The notes: generated from the letters alone by a model not told the origin. A stretch of 64,000 nt of DNA from Selaginella moellendorffii (GCF_000143415.4 NW_003314301.1:6517-70516); one strand, 5' to 3'; positions 23,283-35,668 are shown, numbered from the stretch's first letter. Program-made: numbers and translations.

Positions 23283-23397
23283 CATACCCTCCTCTTGGAA
23301 TAATAGAAGATCATTAGGGTTCTCTAGTAGATAGGCTGGGATCTAGAGGAACGTTAGGAGGAGGCATCGGTGGATCTATAAGTGATATTAGTTGCTT

Positions 23398-24750
23398 TTA
23401 ATCCCTTTGTATGAAGCATTTCAACCACTGCACATGCATAATTTCTAGAGGATCGGTCTGTTGGATGTCATGCTGAACCTCATAAACTTGCGGTCCAGCT
23501 TGCCGTAACACCTGATATAGTCCTTTCCACTGAGCAAGGAGGCTCTTAGATAAACCATATATCGTAAGATGGGGAAAACAGATTAACACCAAATCATCCA
23601 CTTTGTACTCCACAGATGGACATGATGGGAGTTGTAGCACCGTTGTTCCACCCACTTGTACGTGGCTTAAGTGTTCGGCAGACTCTAATCGGACAAGTGG
23701 AAGAATGCTCATCAAATATTGATCCCACGACCTAGCATTGGCAGTTCGTGGCAATTGCAAAGGTAAACCCAACTCCGTTGGTAATATTGGATCATGACCA
23801 TATAGAAGTTTATATGGTAAAGCATCAGTAGAACTCTGCACCCCTGTGATATATGCATAGCAAAGAGATGGCAAATAACCATCCTAATCCGAATGCTAAA
23901 AGTTCACATACTTTGCGATCATTCCTTTGAATGTCCAAACAAGTCATTTCACCAAACCGTTTAACTGTGGATGATAAGCACATGGCGTATCCCTAACTGA
24001 GATGTCAAAACATGAAATGCCTCAACCTTAAATGCGGGACCATTATCTGAAAGAATCTGTTCCGAACAAGAATGTTGGAACACCATTCGATTGAGGAGGA
24101 AGTATCCAATAGCAGTTGTAGAGGTGTTAGCAAGAGCATTAACTTCCACCCAATGAGTTAAATAGTCATAAGCAATAATAACATATTCATTGCTAGCAGT
24201 CAATCATGGAAAAGGTCCCATAAAATTAAATGCCACCAACTCAAATGGATGGGAAACTGCAATTGACTCCAACTGTCTTTCCACGGCACAAAAGGGAGTA
24301 TTACAAGCTTGGCACGAAACACAGTTACGCACATACCAGATAACATCACGTCGTATCTCTGGGCAATAGAAAGACCTGCATAGCTTCTCGGTCACATGAC
24401 AATATTTCATATACCCACCTAGAATAGGAGAATCATGGTAAGCATGGAGAAACCATGGAATAAAGATAGAAGGCACCACCAACCGTAAAGAATTATCAAG
24501 ATCCGTCCCCACAAAATAAAGAAGGCCATTTTTAAGGCAATACTGAGAATGTAAATGCCGGAATGGGAAGTCATTAGCAAGTGATGTAGAATTCTCAAAC
24601 CTATCTCGAAGCCTTCAAATCCATGGTTCAAGCTTTTGAGCCTTGTGAACCTCATCAAGAGAAGGAGATTTTGCTTTACACCTTGTGGACACATAACATC
24701 AAGTACAGCAACTGCCAATAGCACAAAATCCTTGTTGAGAAAATCCATAA
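23398..24750 (-). pseudogene. Family A integrase
   Basis: Minus-strand frames in order: zinc-binding region at 24512-24204 (IFIPWFLHAYHDSP, then CVSCQACNTP), core at 24203-23961 (YVIIAYDYLTHWVEVNALANTST, then ILSDNGPAFKVEAF with the DNG aspartate), and C-terminal part at 23874-23398 (DALPYKLLYGHDP, LLAQWKGLYQVLRQAGPQVYEV). Stops separate the frames. The three pieces give an almost complete gypsy integrase. Confidence 0.8.
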
Positions 24751-24949
24751 ATGCTAGAACAACAGGCTCGTCAAAAACATGAAAAGAGAGTGGAGAAAGA
24801 AGATGAGATTAAGAAACGGCATCAACATCAGCCATAGAACTCTTTGGGTGATGAACAACATCAAAATCATATATTTAAAGCTTCAAAGTACACTAAGCAA
24901 TACAACCAACCAAATTCTTTCGCTTCAATAATGAAATAATAGCAGTATA

Positions 24950-25910
24950 ATCACCTTCAAGTAACATTCAAAAATCATATAGATATGCATGAAGTTTTTC
25001 AAAACCTCAGACTGCTGCTAAACACTCCTTCTCTATCGTGGAGTAGTTCACCTCCTTTGGTTGTAATGTATGGCTTATATACACAATAGGATGGTGCTGA
25101 CCAAGCACACTTGGGCTCTCTTGCATCAATACACTCCCAAGACCAATATCAAAGGCATCTACGTACAAAATAAAAAGTCGAGTGTAGTTAGGATATGCTA
25201 AAACCGGAGGAGTCATCAAAAACTCTTTGAGATCCATGAATGCCCGCTCACAATCTAGGGACCAGTTAAAAGATGATGTTGATGACTTCAGCAATGCTCA
25301 TAATTGTGCAATGCAATCAAAAAGATGATTCACAAAACAACCAAGATATTACACCTTGCCCAAAAAGCGTTGCACATCATTCACAAACTTTGGAGTAGGG
25401 AACTTTAGAATAGACATAAGTTTATCAGGATCAATTTGCAAACCCTCATAAGAAATACAATACCTAAGTTAAGTTGTGTCCTTGAACTCAAACACGCACT
25501 TTGATAACTTCAACTTTAAACCAACGTCCTATAGCCGATCCAACACTTTACAAACATCACGAATGTGCTTCTCCTATGTCCCCTTCGAATGGATCAAGAT
25601 ATCATTAATGAAGTTAACAATCACCTTCTGTATATCGCAAAGAACTTCATCCATCATCCACTAAAAAGTTGTTCGAGCATTGTTTAAACTAAATGGCATC
25701 ACCAAAAACTCGTACAAACCAAGCGGTATACGAAAAGTAGTCTTAAGAATATTTTCTTCAGCCATTAGTACTTCCTAATACCCAAAAGCAAGATCTAGCT
25801 TGGTGAACCAATGACTTTACCCTAGACGATCAAAAAGATAACAATGTGAGGAAAAGTGTACACATCTAGGATCGTCACTTTGTTTAATGGATGATAGTCG
25901 ATACAAAAAT
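24950..25910 (-). pseudogene. Family A reverse transcriptase C-terminal part and RNase H
   Basis: The minus strand reads YPLNKV-type sequence near 25880, then SLNNARTTF, VNFINDILIHS (YxDD position mutated to FIND), CVFEF, RFLGKV, and 25294-25007 FNWSLDCERAF and FILYVDAFDIGLGSVLMQE (RNase H with its first aspartate). Stops are present between the blocks. Confidence 0.8.
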
Positions 25911-25915
25911 GAATA

Positions 25916-27749
25916 TGTAAGCGACTGATTTTTCCATTTTACTTTAGTCACTTAACTGCACCTCCGACCACTTGGAGGAGTCTCATTCACAACCTCCATA
26001 AGTCCCAGTTACGACTTGGGGCTTGCCAGCCCTGAGAATGGCATCCATGCCACTCAACCTTTGCACTTGGTCCAAGTGCTCCATGTGTCCGATCCCATGA
26101 CCGACACCCCAAGGTACCACTGACATACCAGCCCGTTACGCTAGGCCATGCCCATTCACCTTGGTCACACTGGTGGTCTAACGCCACCTGCATCATAATC
26201 CCGTCTCTCAAAGACTGGGCCGTCCGTCCATGAGCGATCATCCCAGATCTACTCCTTAGCATCCTTAGGATGCCCGCAGACATGGGGAATAGACTTCCTC
26301 GACAACTCTTTTCCAGTCCCCACCAAGTCCCTTTTAGTCTATGGCCATGTTCGCCAACACTGCCACTGGATCAAGGCCCGCAGGCCTGACCGCTAAGTCC
26401 CACTATCCTTTGGGACTTCATCACCATGTGACCGTATCCTTGGTCACTGCATTAGAGGCCTACTCCTCTTCCCTTTCACTGTTTGGGACTTTGGGACAAC
26501 ATTTCGGAACACCGTGGCCTTACGCAAGCCTCATGGGTACTCTCCCCGCCTTTCACCTTTAGGTGCTCTAGCCATGGGCTTAGAGCGAGGTTCCATTGAG
26601 CCACGACAGGTATCCAAGTAGGTAGTGCCACCCACACTTGGACTGGGAGCATCGGCCAGTCGATCTCCCGGGGGAACTAGAGCCGGCTCTTGAACACTTC
26701 ACCAAGCTACCCTGCTTGTCAGTCCGTGTTCACTCTAGTCTTGGACTTCCCAGTGGGCAGCTCATCACCCAACACTGGGTCCGGCCTTCCTGGGCCAAAC
26801 TGGCCTTTCCTGGCCAAACTGGCTCCACTGCAGTCCTCCCTCTACTATACTTTTGGAGCTCACCAAACCCCCCAGGGTCTGGGAGACGAACGCTTTGGGC
26901 TTTCATCCTCTCAGACTTGAACTCGGACTCGGACTCGGACTCAGACTCGGACTCGGACTCGGGCTCGGTCTCGGTCTCGGCCTCGGGCTCGGTCTCGGTC
27001 TCGGCCTCGGCCTCGGTCTTGGTCTCAGTCCCGATCTCGGTCTCGGTCTCGGTCCCGATCTTGGTCCCAGTCTCGGTCTCGACTTCGGACTCCATCTCGG
27101 GTCCATCTCGGACTCACTCTCGGACTCCATCTCGGACTCCATCTCGGGTCCATCTCGGACTCTATCTCAGACTCCATCTCGGGTCCATCTCGGGTCCATC
27201 TCGGACTCCATCTCGGGTCCATCTCGAACTCCATCTCGAACTCCATCTCGGGTCCATCTCGGACTCCATCTCGGACTCCATCTTGGGTCCATCTCGGACT
27301 CAATCTCGGACTCCATCTCGGGTCCATCTTGGGTCCATCTCGGGTCCATCTGGGGTCCATCTCGGACTCGATCTCGGGTCCATTTCGGGTCCATCTTGGA
27401 CTCCGTCTTGGGTCCATCTCGGATCCATCTCGGGTCCACCTCAGAGTCCACCTCGGACTCCATCTCGGGGTCCTTCTCGGACTCCACTTCGGACTCCAAC
27501 TCGGGTCCATCTCAGACACTTCCACGTGTCATGTGTTAGTCCTTTTTGGGTCCCTTTTTGGAGCCTCGCTTATGGCTCGCTTCGTGCTCATTCCTCAAGC
27601 ACTTTGTTAGGGGTTCCACTCCCGCTCTCAACCTTTCAAGGCGGAGCTTTTAGTCCAAACGGGTTACGCTCGTTTGGCTTTCGCTTCGGCCACTACCACG
27701 TGGCGCCCCTCCAGCTCTACTTTGGGGCCTTGGGATTTTGTGTCTCACA
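25916..27749 (-). repeat. 3' LTR of element D
   Basis: 1834 bp. Contains the tandem array at about 26910-27515 and G-box words CCACGTGTCA (27521) and CCACGTGGCG (27697) near the transcription-proximal end. Confidence 0.88.
26910..27515. repeat. Tandem array in D 3' LTR
   Basis: CTCGGA-type hexamers, then CCATCTCGGACT/CCATCTCGGGT units, about 600 bp. Open frames of 228 and 375 codons crossing it are composition artefacts. Confidence 0.9.
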
Positions 27750-30700
27750 ACTCCACCACCCATAGACGAAGTTCGATGTCCTCATCAAACGGTAAACCCT
27801 TTCATAAAGTAACACCCGCATGTGTTACCATTTCCATCCTTGGCACCCAGCCAATATCTGTCTATGGTTTGACACCAAAGGCTCACCATGCCTTGTCCAT
27901 CCTCTAAGGAGCATAGCCTCTCCAACTTAGAGGCTCATTTGACCACTTGTGGTGGTTCTCTCTTTTTATTGGTTTAGTTCTCACTAAACCTGTTAGAGAC
28001 ACCTTCTCTAACTCGATCCCACTACTCGTTCTCAAGTGGTCTCATTTTCCAGCGCTATAACCCTTGCACTTTGGAACTTTTAATTCTGACTTCTCGAAGT
28101 TAATTTCCTAGGTGTCTCCGACACCTTGCATTGCACATATTGTGCAACTCCACTTCCTCATCCTAGGAATTTCTCCACTTGAGGGCACTATCATCCTCTG
28201 TTCGATTTCATGCCACCTTTGGGCATTGAGTTCCAGTTATCATATTGTGTGCTAGGGCTGTCCATGCCCTCACCGTGAGCTTTTACTTCGCCAAATTGGA
28301 GCATTTAGGAATCCATCCTTGGAAGTTCACTTACTTTCCCACAAGCCGTTAGCATCAAACACATTAGTGTTCCTTGGCTAACTTTGCCATTTAGATCCCT
28401 TCCATTAAATTCCATGGCCCAAACTTGGCCACTAGTCCTTTGCTCCTATCCTTGATTGTTGCACCCAGCAACATAGGATCGCTACCTCCATTTTTGAGGT
28501 ATCCTTTCGGTTCCATAGCAAAGACTCTTCTTTGCCAAGTCCGGAGGATGTTCACCCCTAGTACGTCTCTTTAGCATCTTCTACTATGGGCTCTATCCAT
28601 GGCCCAACTTCGTGACCATCCCATGGGTCTCTTATAGAGCCTACTTTCCTTGGACTCACTATGCCATCGCACGGACATAGTTTATTTCCCTTAGGTGCTC
28701 TTCCCAGTTGATCATCATGACCAAGCCACACCACCTTAAACAGTTCAATTTCAACATTTTGAATCAGGAACTTTATTCCTTAGCCAACCAAGGACCTTGT
28801 CCTTATTTGACCATACGATCACCTAGTGATCTCACCTTGGCTCCTTAACAGAGTTGCCAAGAGGTACTTGGTCTTCTAGACCTTCAAATTGTTGACTATA
28901 ACCCCGAGGGCATCCCCCACACTTGGCGGTGCACCCAAGCCAGCCCTTACGGCCAAGGGTTCATAGCAACTGAGATTAGGTGTCCCCATCTCACTCACCA
29001 CGTCCTTGGTGCCACTTGCACCAAAGCGTTCAAGTTAGATATGCCGAGCTTTCACACTAAGCAATCTAACCGTGCATCACGACTCCGAGGCATCCCTTGC
29101 TTGGCGGTGCGCCCAAACCAGTCTCCTCACTGAGAGTCCATGACCACCAAAATATGAGTGTCCTCATATTCCAAACCATCACCACGCCCTAGTGATTTGG
29201 GACTCGAACCCAAGCACTAGAGGGTCGGGACTCGAACCCAACCTCCGTATATGCATCTACGGACGGCATCACCCAGGATGCCTGGCGTGACTCCCTATGC
29301 TGGTGCACCAACTTATACTCAAAGCGCGCTATAAATCACAGCTTAGGAACTTAGTTCCTCCCCACTGCCAAGTCCTCTCACTTGACAAGCCTGTGATCAT
29401 GCATGGACTCCTCCATGCTTGGCCCCATAGCCCACCCTTTTTGAAGTTATCACCTTCAATTAGGGTATTTGTTCCCCTAACTTGCCAATCTCGCTTTGGC
29501 AAGTCCTCCGACCACTGTAACATGGTTCCTGCACAAGCGTGAAAGCCCTTGATCATCGACTTTCGTTCAAAGCCCTCTCTTTGAACACTCGGGAACTACT
29601 TCCTTAACCTTGATAGCCTTGCCTCATGGCAAGCTTCAAGACCACGCTTCTGCTGCGCCACTCTGATTTCGCGCGTTCCTTGAACCATTTACGCTTGGCC
29701 TTTCTAGGTACTAAGCTACCTAGAATCCTCTTTGGGAACCTTGAAGGAACTTTGTCCCTTAGCTTGCTAAGGCCTCCCTTTTTGCAAGCTTTCCAATTAT
29801 CATATAGTCTAACATGGACAATTCCATATTTTAGACTCTCCATGGCATCACGGTTGCTAGCAGCAACACTCTCGAGCCCCCACTTCATTCTCCACTCCCA
29901 GTTGGCATAACCAACCTTGGTTATGCCCTTCGATTTCTATGGTTCGGTTCTATCCCCTTACTTCTTGCTTTTGGCTTCACACCTTTCCTTTGGTCATTCT
30001 CCTCCAAACCAGGAGGATAGCTTTGCACTTTCTATCATGCCTTAGCAAGTATTCTTAGGGATGAACCTACCCGATAGCCTAGGGAGTGGTTCCTCAATCC
30101 AGGTATGCTCACCCTATAATCCCACACACCGGGGTTACGTTGTTGCTTACGGGCCTTTGCATGCCCATTGCTAGCCTTGCCAAAATTCCATTTTTGGCTT
30201 TGTCCAATTCGAGTAAACAGTCTTCTCCTGTCTCCGCCACCTTGGACATTTGGATAGCACCTACTATCCATCATTCGCTAGGCACTTAGTCCCTTGGGTT
30301 TTATCTACTGCCCTCGCGACATCAAACACCACCTCCTGGTGTTCTAGAGTGTTTGGGTGTCCCAATGACGACTTCCTTGACAATGAGTATTTCCTTTTAT
30401 GACATTGACTTACGATATCGCAATATAAGAAACTTATCTCCCATAAGGGTATATCCACTTCCCTATGCCATTAAGAAGGCTTGGGTAGCTACCTTCTACC
30501 CGTTTAACCAATTATTTTGCACCTCTTGCTTAGTTGCCTCATAGTTGTCAAGTCTACAATTCATTGCTGGTGCTTCCACACCTCCATCATTATCTAGGTC
30601 ACCACACTCCAACTGCATGCTCTGCAGCTTAGGCTATGCCATTCCCATTTCTACTGGGATTCCTTTGGCAAGGGGTTCTCATGAACCCACCAACATAGCC

Positions 30701-31785
30701 TCAAGGTATCACACCTTGGCACATTTTGTGTCTCCACACTATCAGCTCCACAAGCCTACCTCTAGGACACTTCTTCTTTGTGTCTAAGTCTTTGCCAAGA
30801 CCAATACCACTCTTTCTCATGCCAACCATCCGTTAGTACTGCACCATAGAGGTCACACACAACTTTGTGTCAAAGTTGTTTTCTTTTTGGGAACACTTTT
30901 CCCACGACTTTAGCATGGCATATTTTGCCATTGATGAGATACCCTTTGTTCTCATCCTTGGATCCTATGATCCCCCCCCATCCTTCGTGGGGTACAACAC
31001 ACCTCAATCCAAATGCTTCCATCAGTCCTTTTAGGACCATCCCTTGACTCTACTTGAGTCATCCAGCAGTTTTGGACTTGGTTAATCCACAAACTTGTAA
31101 GGTCCTACTTGTGAGGCACTAGCTCACTGGAATACACTTCTTGCATTCCTGTCCTACTCAAAAGGATTATTTTCACAAGTGTTACTCTGACACATGATTT
31201 TGTTCTCTGGGGGCAACCTTTGCCCCTTAGGACTACTTTGTCCATATGATGAGAATACCAACTCATCTCTAAGTACACCCCCCAACTCCTTGGGTTGTTC
31301 TAGCATTTATTAAAGGTAGCCCCGGCTACTATTTCAAAGACTTGAGTCCTCTTCCGTATTTGACCTCCCACGGTCATTACCTCTGGTCTCGCATTCATGA
31401 GCACCAACCTCAACTATATGAGGATAATCTTGTGACTCCTTTATTGTTTTGGAGTCTACATTTTTCCCGTGATCCCAACTATAGTTATTTATCACAACTA
31501 CGTTAGCCCGTTTGCTGCATCAAACGCTCATTTGGATCACATCCTCAGCTCTCTGAGGAGACTTTATACTGTTCCCAAGATCCCAAAGTCATTCCATTAT
31601 TGGCCCTTTTCTATCCACCACATTGTGCCCAAGTTCACGCATGAACTTGAGTGGAGAGCCATGTCCTCTCGACATGCTACTCCTCCAGGATAGGCCCACT
31701 CCTAGGACCTTCCGATGCCAACATCAATAGTGATATACTTGAGCACCAATAAAAGTCGGACTAAGGAACAGCTCCGATACCAAAT
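27750..31785 (-). other. Non-coding interior of element D
   Basis: About 4 kb without recognisable gag or pol. It holds a diverged internal duplication: a block containing CTTGGCGGTGC at about 28910-29000 recurs at about 29085-29165, followed by two copies of GACTCGAACCCAA (29192 and 29229). The reverse complement, GGGTTCGAGTC, resembles a tRNA T-arm or Pol III B box. Confidence 0.7.
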
Positions 31786-33567
31786 TGTAAGAGACTAAAT
31801 TTTCCATTTTACTTTAGTCACTTAACTGCACCTCCGACCACTTGGAGGAGTCTCATTCACAACCTCCATAAGTCCCAGTTACAACTTGGGGCTTGCCAGC
31901 CCTGAGAATGGCATCCATGCCGCTCAACCTTTGCACTTGGTCCAAGTGCTCCATGTGTCTGATCCCATGACCGACACCCCAAGGTACCACTGACATACCA
32001 GCCCGTTACGCTAGGCCATGCCCATTCACCTTGGTCACACCAGTGGTCTAACGCCACCTGCATCATAATCCCGTCTCTCAAAGACTAGGCCATCCATCCA
32101 TGAGCGATCATCCCAGATCTACTCCTTAGCATCCTTAGGATGCCCGCAGACATGGGGAATAGCCTTCCCCGACAACTCTTTTCTAGTCCCCACCAAGTCC
32201 CTTTTAGTCTATGGCCATGTTCGCCAACACTGCCACTGGATCAAGGCCCGCAGGCCTGACTGCTAAGTCCCACTATCCTTTAGGACTTCCTCACCATGTG
32301 ACCATATCCTTGGTCATTGCATTAGAGGCCTACTCCTCTTCCCTTTCACTGTTTGGGACTTTGGGACAACATTTCGGAACACCATGGCCTTACGCAAGCC
32401 TCATGGGTACTCTCCCCGCCTTTTGCCTTTAGGTGCTCTAGCCATGGGCTTAGAGCGAGGTTCCATTGAGCCACGACAGGTATCCAAGTAGGTAGTGCCA
32501 CCCACATTTGGACTGGGAGCATCGGCCAGTCGATCTCCTAGGGGAACTAGAGCCGGCTCTTGAACACTTCACCAAGCTACCCTGCTTGTCGGTCCGTGTT
32601 CACTCTAGTCTTGGACTTCCCAGTGGGCAGCTCATCACCCAACACTAGGTCCAGCCTTCCTGGGCTAAACTGGCCTTTCCTGGCCAAACTGGCTCCACTG
32701 CAGTCCTCCCTCTACTATACTTTTGGAGCTCACCAAACCCCCCAGGGTCTGGGAGACGAACGCTTTGGGCTTTCACCCTCTCAGACTCGAACTCGGACTC
32801 GGACTTGGACTCAGACTCAGACTCGGACACGGACTCGGGCTCGGCCTCGGCCTCGGTCTTGGTCTCAGTCCCGATCTCAGTCTCGGTCTCGGTCCCGGTC
32901 TTGGTCCCGGTCTCGGCCTCGGCCTCGGTCTCGGTCTCGGTCCCGGTCTCGGTCCCAGTCTTGGTCCCGGTCTCGGTCTCGACTTTGGACTCCATCTCGG
33001 GTCCATCTCGGACTCCATCTCGGACTCCATCTCAGGTCCATCTCGGGTCCATCTCGGACTCCATCTCGGGTCCATCTCAAACTCCATCTCGGACTCCATC
33101 TCGGGTCCATCTCGGACTCCATCTGGGACTCTATCTCGGGTCCATCTTGGGTCCATCTTTGGTCCATCTGGGGTCCATCTCGGACTCGATCTCGGGTCCA
33201 TTTTGGGTCCATCTCGGACTCCGTCTCGGGTCCATCTCGGATCCATCTCCGGTCCACCTCAGAGTCCACCTCGGACTCCATCTCGGGGTCCTTCTCGGAC
33301 TCCACTTCGGACTCCAACTTGGGTCCATCTCGGACACTTCCACGTGTCATGTGTTAGTCCTTTTTGGGTCCCTTTTTGGAGCCTCGCTTATGGCTCGCTT
33401 CGTGCTCATTCCTCAAGCACTTTGTTAGGGGTTCCACTCCCGCTCTCAACCTTTCAAGGCAGAGCTTTTAGTCCAAACGTGTTACGCTCATTTGGCTTTC
33501 GCTTCGGCCACTACCACGTGGCGCCCCTCCGGCTCTACTTTGGGGCCTTGGGATTTTGTGTCTCACA
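31786..33567 (-). repeat. 5' LTR of element D
   Basis: 1782 bp, with array at about 32785-33336. It is 52 bp shorter than its partner, mostly in the array. Confidence 0.88.
32785..33336. repeat. Tandem array in D 5' LTR
   Basis: Same two-zone structure as the other D arrays, about 550 bp. Confidence 0.9.
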
Positions 33568-33886
33568 GAATACTCCTATTAGGCTTCCTCACAAGATAAG
33601 GTTCACATGCCCAAAGACTCTGTAACTTCCGAATAACACCCTTCTCCAACATCTCCTTGACGTTTGCAAGTAAAATCTTGATCTCTTTGGATGACCGACA
33701 ACGAACAGAAACCTTGATTGGATGAGCATCCTTGGTTGGAATCAGATGATGTGTGGTAATCTTAGTCCTAGAAGATAGGTCAAATTCAAAAAGATCAGAA
33801 TACTCCTTCATAAGCCAGCCAACCACTATAGCACAAAGATGGTCGGGAGGATCGGAAAAGGGAAGAGTAGAACAAAATAAAAACAT
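33568..33886 (-). pseudogene. Family A reverse transcriptase N-terminal part
   Basis: Open minus-strand frame with KEYSDLFEFDL, TTHHLIPTKDAHPIKV and VKEMLEKGVIR, followed by KPNRS, the standard start of gypsy RT. It ends at the GAATA target duplication; the RT reading resumes at 25910. Confidence 0.85.
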
Positions 33887-33967
33887 AGAAGGAAATAATG
33901 GAGGGACAAAAGTAATGGAAGTAGAGGTAAAAGTAGAGGATGAAAAGGTATGGAAGTGAAAGGCATA

Positions 33968-34130
33968 TTCTAACTACACTCGAATTTTTATTTTGTACGT
34001 AGATGCCTTTGATATTGGTCTTGGAAGTGTGTTGATGCAAGAGAGCCCAAGTGTGCTTGGTCAACACCATCCTATTGTGTATATAAGCCATACATTACAA
34101 CCAGAGGAGGAAGTATGAAACAAAGGGGAG
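33968..34130 (+). pseudogene. Misplaced RNase H fragment, family A
   Basis: The plus strand reads FILYVDAFDIGLGSVLMQ, VLGQHHPIVYISHTLQ and then a stop. It is nearly identical to the minus-strand copy at 25210-25060 but opposite to the element around it. Confidence 0.75.
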
Positions 34131-34329
34131 AAGTTTCAAAGTCACACTTGGAATGATTGCACTACAACCAATCCATACCAAGGATGAGGTCAAAAAATTG
34201 ACTCGACACCACCCGCAATGACTGCAACCCAAGCTCGAGATTGCCCACATGCACAACTAAATCCTCCTCATCCGGTGCACATACATGTGTATGGCCATTA
34301 CCATAAAGAATAAAAATTGGCTCCACCGC

Positions 34330-35450
34330 ACAACGTAAGTGTAGACAGCAACGTGTGACAACAATTCGAGCAAACTCGAACCTATATCAACCAATATAAA
34401 GAGAATAATATGAGACCTTTTTTTATAAAAATGAACTTAGAAAGTAAACACTGGATGAACTGGTGTTAAGTGAACCCCTTGATGATACTCTTGAAAGAAA
34501 GATGGAGAGGTTATTGACTTATTTACACAAGGTCCTTCCGTTACTTACATGACTCCTCACTTCCCAGATGCATCTCGGTGTCCAGACCTTCCACTGCAAT
34601 AGCACCAACAAGACATTATTGACGCCTAAGTCTCCACCCAGGAAAGGGAGGTCTCCAATCCGGAAAACACTGACAACACCAATAAGTATGACCAACTTCA
34701 TCACACACCCAGCAACGAACATCATGGCCATGACCACATCCTTGCCCTTATCCTTGGACTCGAGCAGCAATAACCTCCATTGGAACAGCACCATCACCCA
34801 TAGGAAGTGGAGTAGAAGGATGTGTAGTGAGAAGTGGAAAAGGCAACATCTCATAATGTTGTGCCAAGTGAAGAGCGTCATCAAAGGTGGCTGGAGCAAG
34901 TGCATGCACAAGTCCAACAAGATCTTGAGGAAGTGCTAGCCACAACATTCCTAGCTTGATCCGCTCCAACATATTTAGTTCTGCACGAAGCAAGAGGCTT
35001 TGGAAACGAATGCCAAATTGCATCATCGACTCAGATGGCCCTTAACGAAGATGTTGCAATTGCTGGAAGGCATCATCACAATTGTCGGCATGTCCAAATG
35101 CGCATTTGAAGATGTCCGAGAGAACACTCTAATCCCCACGAGTGGTTACACTCAAACCATTGTACCACTATAGCACTGTCCCTTGGAGACATGGAGAAAC
35201 TCACACAAACGTCGAGCATCATCCCAAGTATGATATGTGGTAGTCACCGTGAAGTGATTGAACCAATGATACACATTATCCCCAAGATTCTCACGAAAGA
35301 ACTTTGGCCGAACACGAAGATTGGCACCAAGAGTAAGAGGAGTTGGACCATATGCCGTGAATGCTGTCATTAATTGAGTTTAGTTGTTCAATTGCAATGG
35401 CATCAAGCAATTGTACTAATTGCTACTCCAAAGTTAGAGGAGGAAACTAT
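34330..35450 (-). pseudogene. Family A gag and protease relic
   Basis: A second copy of the gag at 220-1152, with stops and frameshifts. Recognisable pieces include RPKFFRENLGDNVYHWFNHF near 35310 and MMQFGIRFQSLLLRAE at 35026. The protease signature near 34375 is altered to LVDIGSS. Confidence 0.8.
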
Positions 35451-35668
35451 TAACCATGAAGATGAATGAAAAGGAAAGAGCAAAAGAAGAGAAATGAGAA
35501 AAAACTAGAAGGAAAAGGAAATCTAGACGATGGAAAAAGTCTGAAAGGAAAGAAAAAAAAAAGAAATGGAAAAAGTTAATTTCGACAATGCAAAAGTTAG
35601 ATCTAAACCAAAATCCCAAATTCAAGCATTCCTTAGGGATAATGAAAATTACCTTTCACCTCCACTAA

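Larger units (their letters stand above)
25916..33567 (-). mobile_element. Element D: complete 7.65-kb non-coding LTR retrotransposon (LARD-like)
   Basis: Two LTRs (25916-27749 and 31786-33567) with TGTAAG...CTCACA ends, flanked by perfect 5-bp repeats GAATA (25911-25915 and 33568-33572). The primer-binding site TGGTATCGGAGC is on the minus strand at 31782-31771, and a purine-rich tract (GGGTGGTGGAGT) on the minus strand at about 27762-27750. The 4.04-kb interior has no frame with gag, protease, RT or integrase motifs. The LTRs look about 97% alike outside the arrays, so this insertion is much younger than element C. It needs a partner element's enzymes. It lies inside the RT gene of family A, whose reading continues on either side. 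Confidence 0.9.

Noticed and set aside
26638-27765. Long open frames (up to 375 codons) across the D LTR arrays, with SDSDSD, LGLGLG and DGVRDG peptides on both strands
   Set aside because: The array units lack stop codons in all frames on both strands and the frames start and end in LTR sequence, so they are composition artefacts.
29188-29240. tRNA genes suggested by TCGAACCC phrases
   Set aside because: No cloverleaf can be folded around them and no A box or anticodon arm is seen; they are kept only as B-box-like motifs.
29604-29888. 94-codon minus-strand frame in the D interior as a possible Gag remnant
   Set aside because: No zinc knuckle, capsid motif or neighbouring pol sequence; basic composition alone is not evidence.
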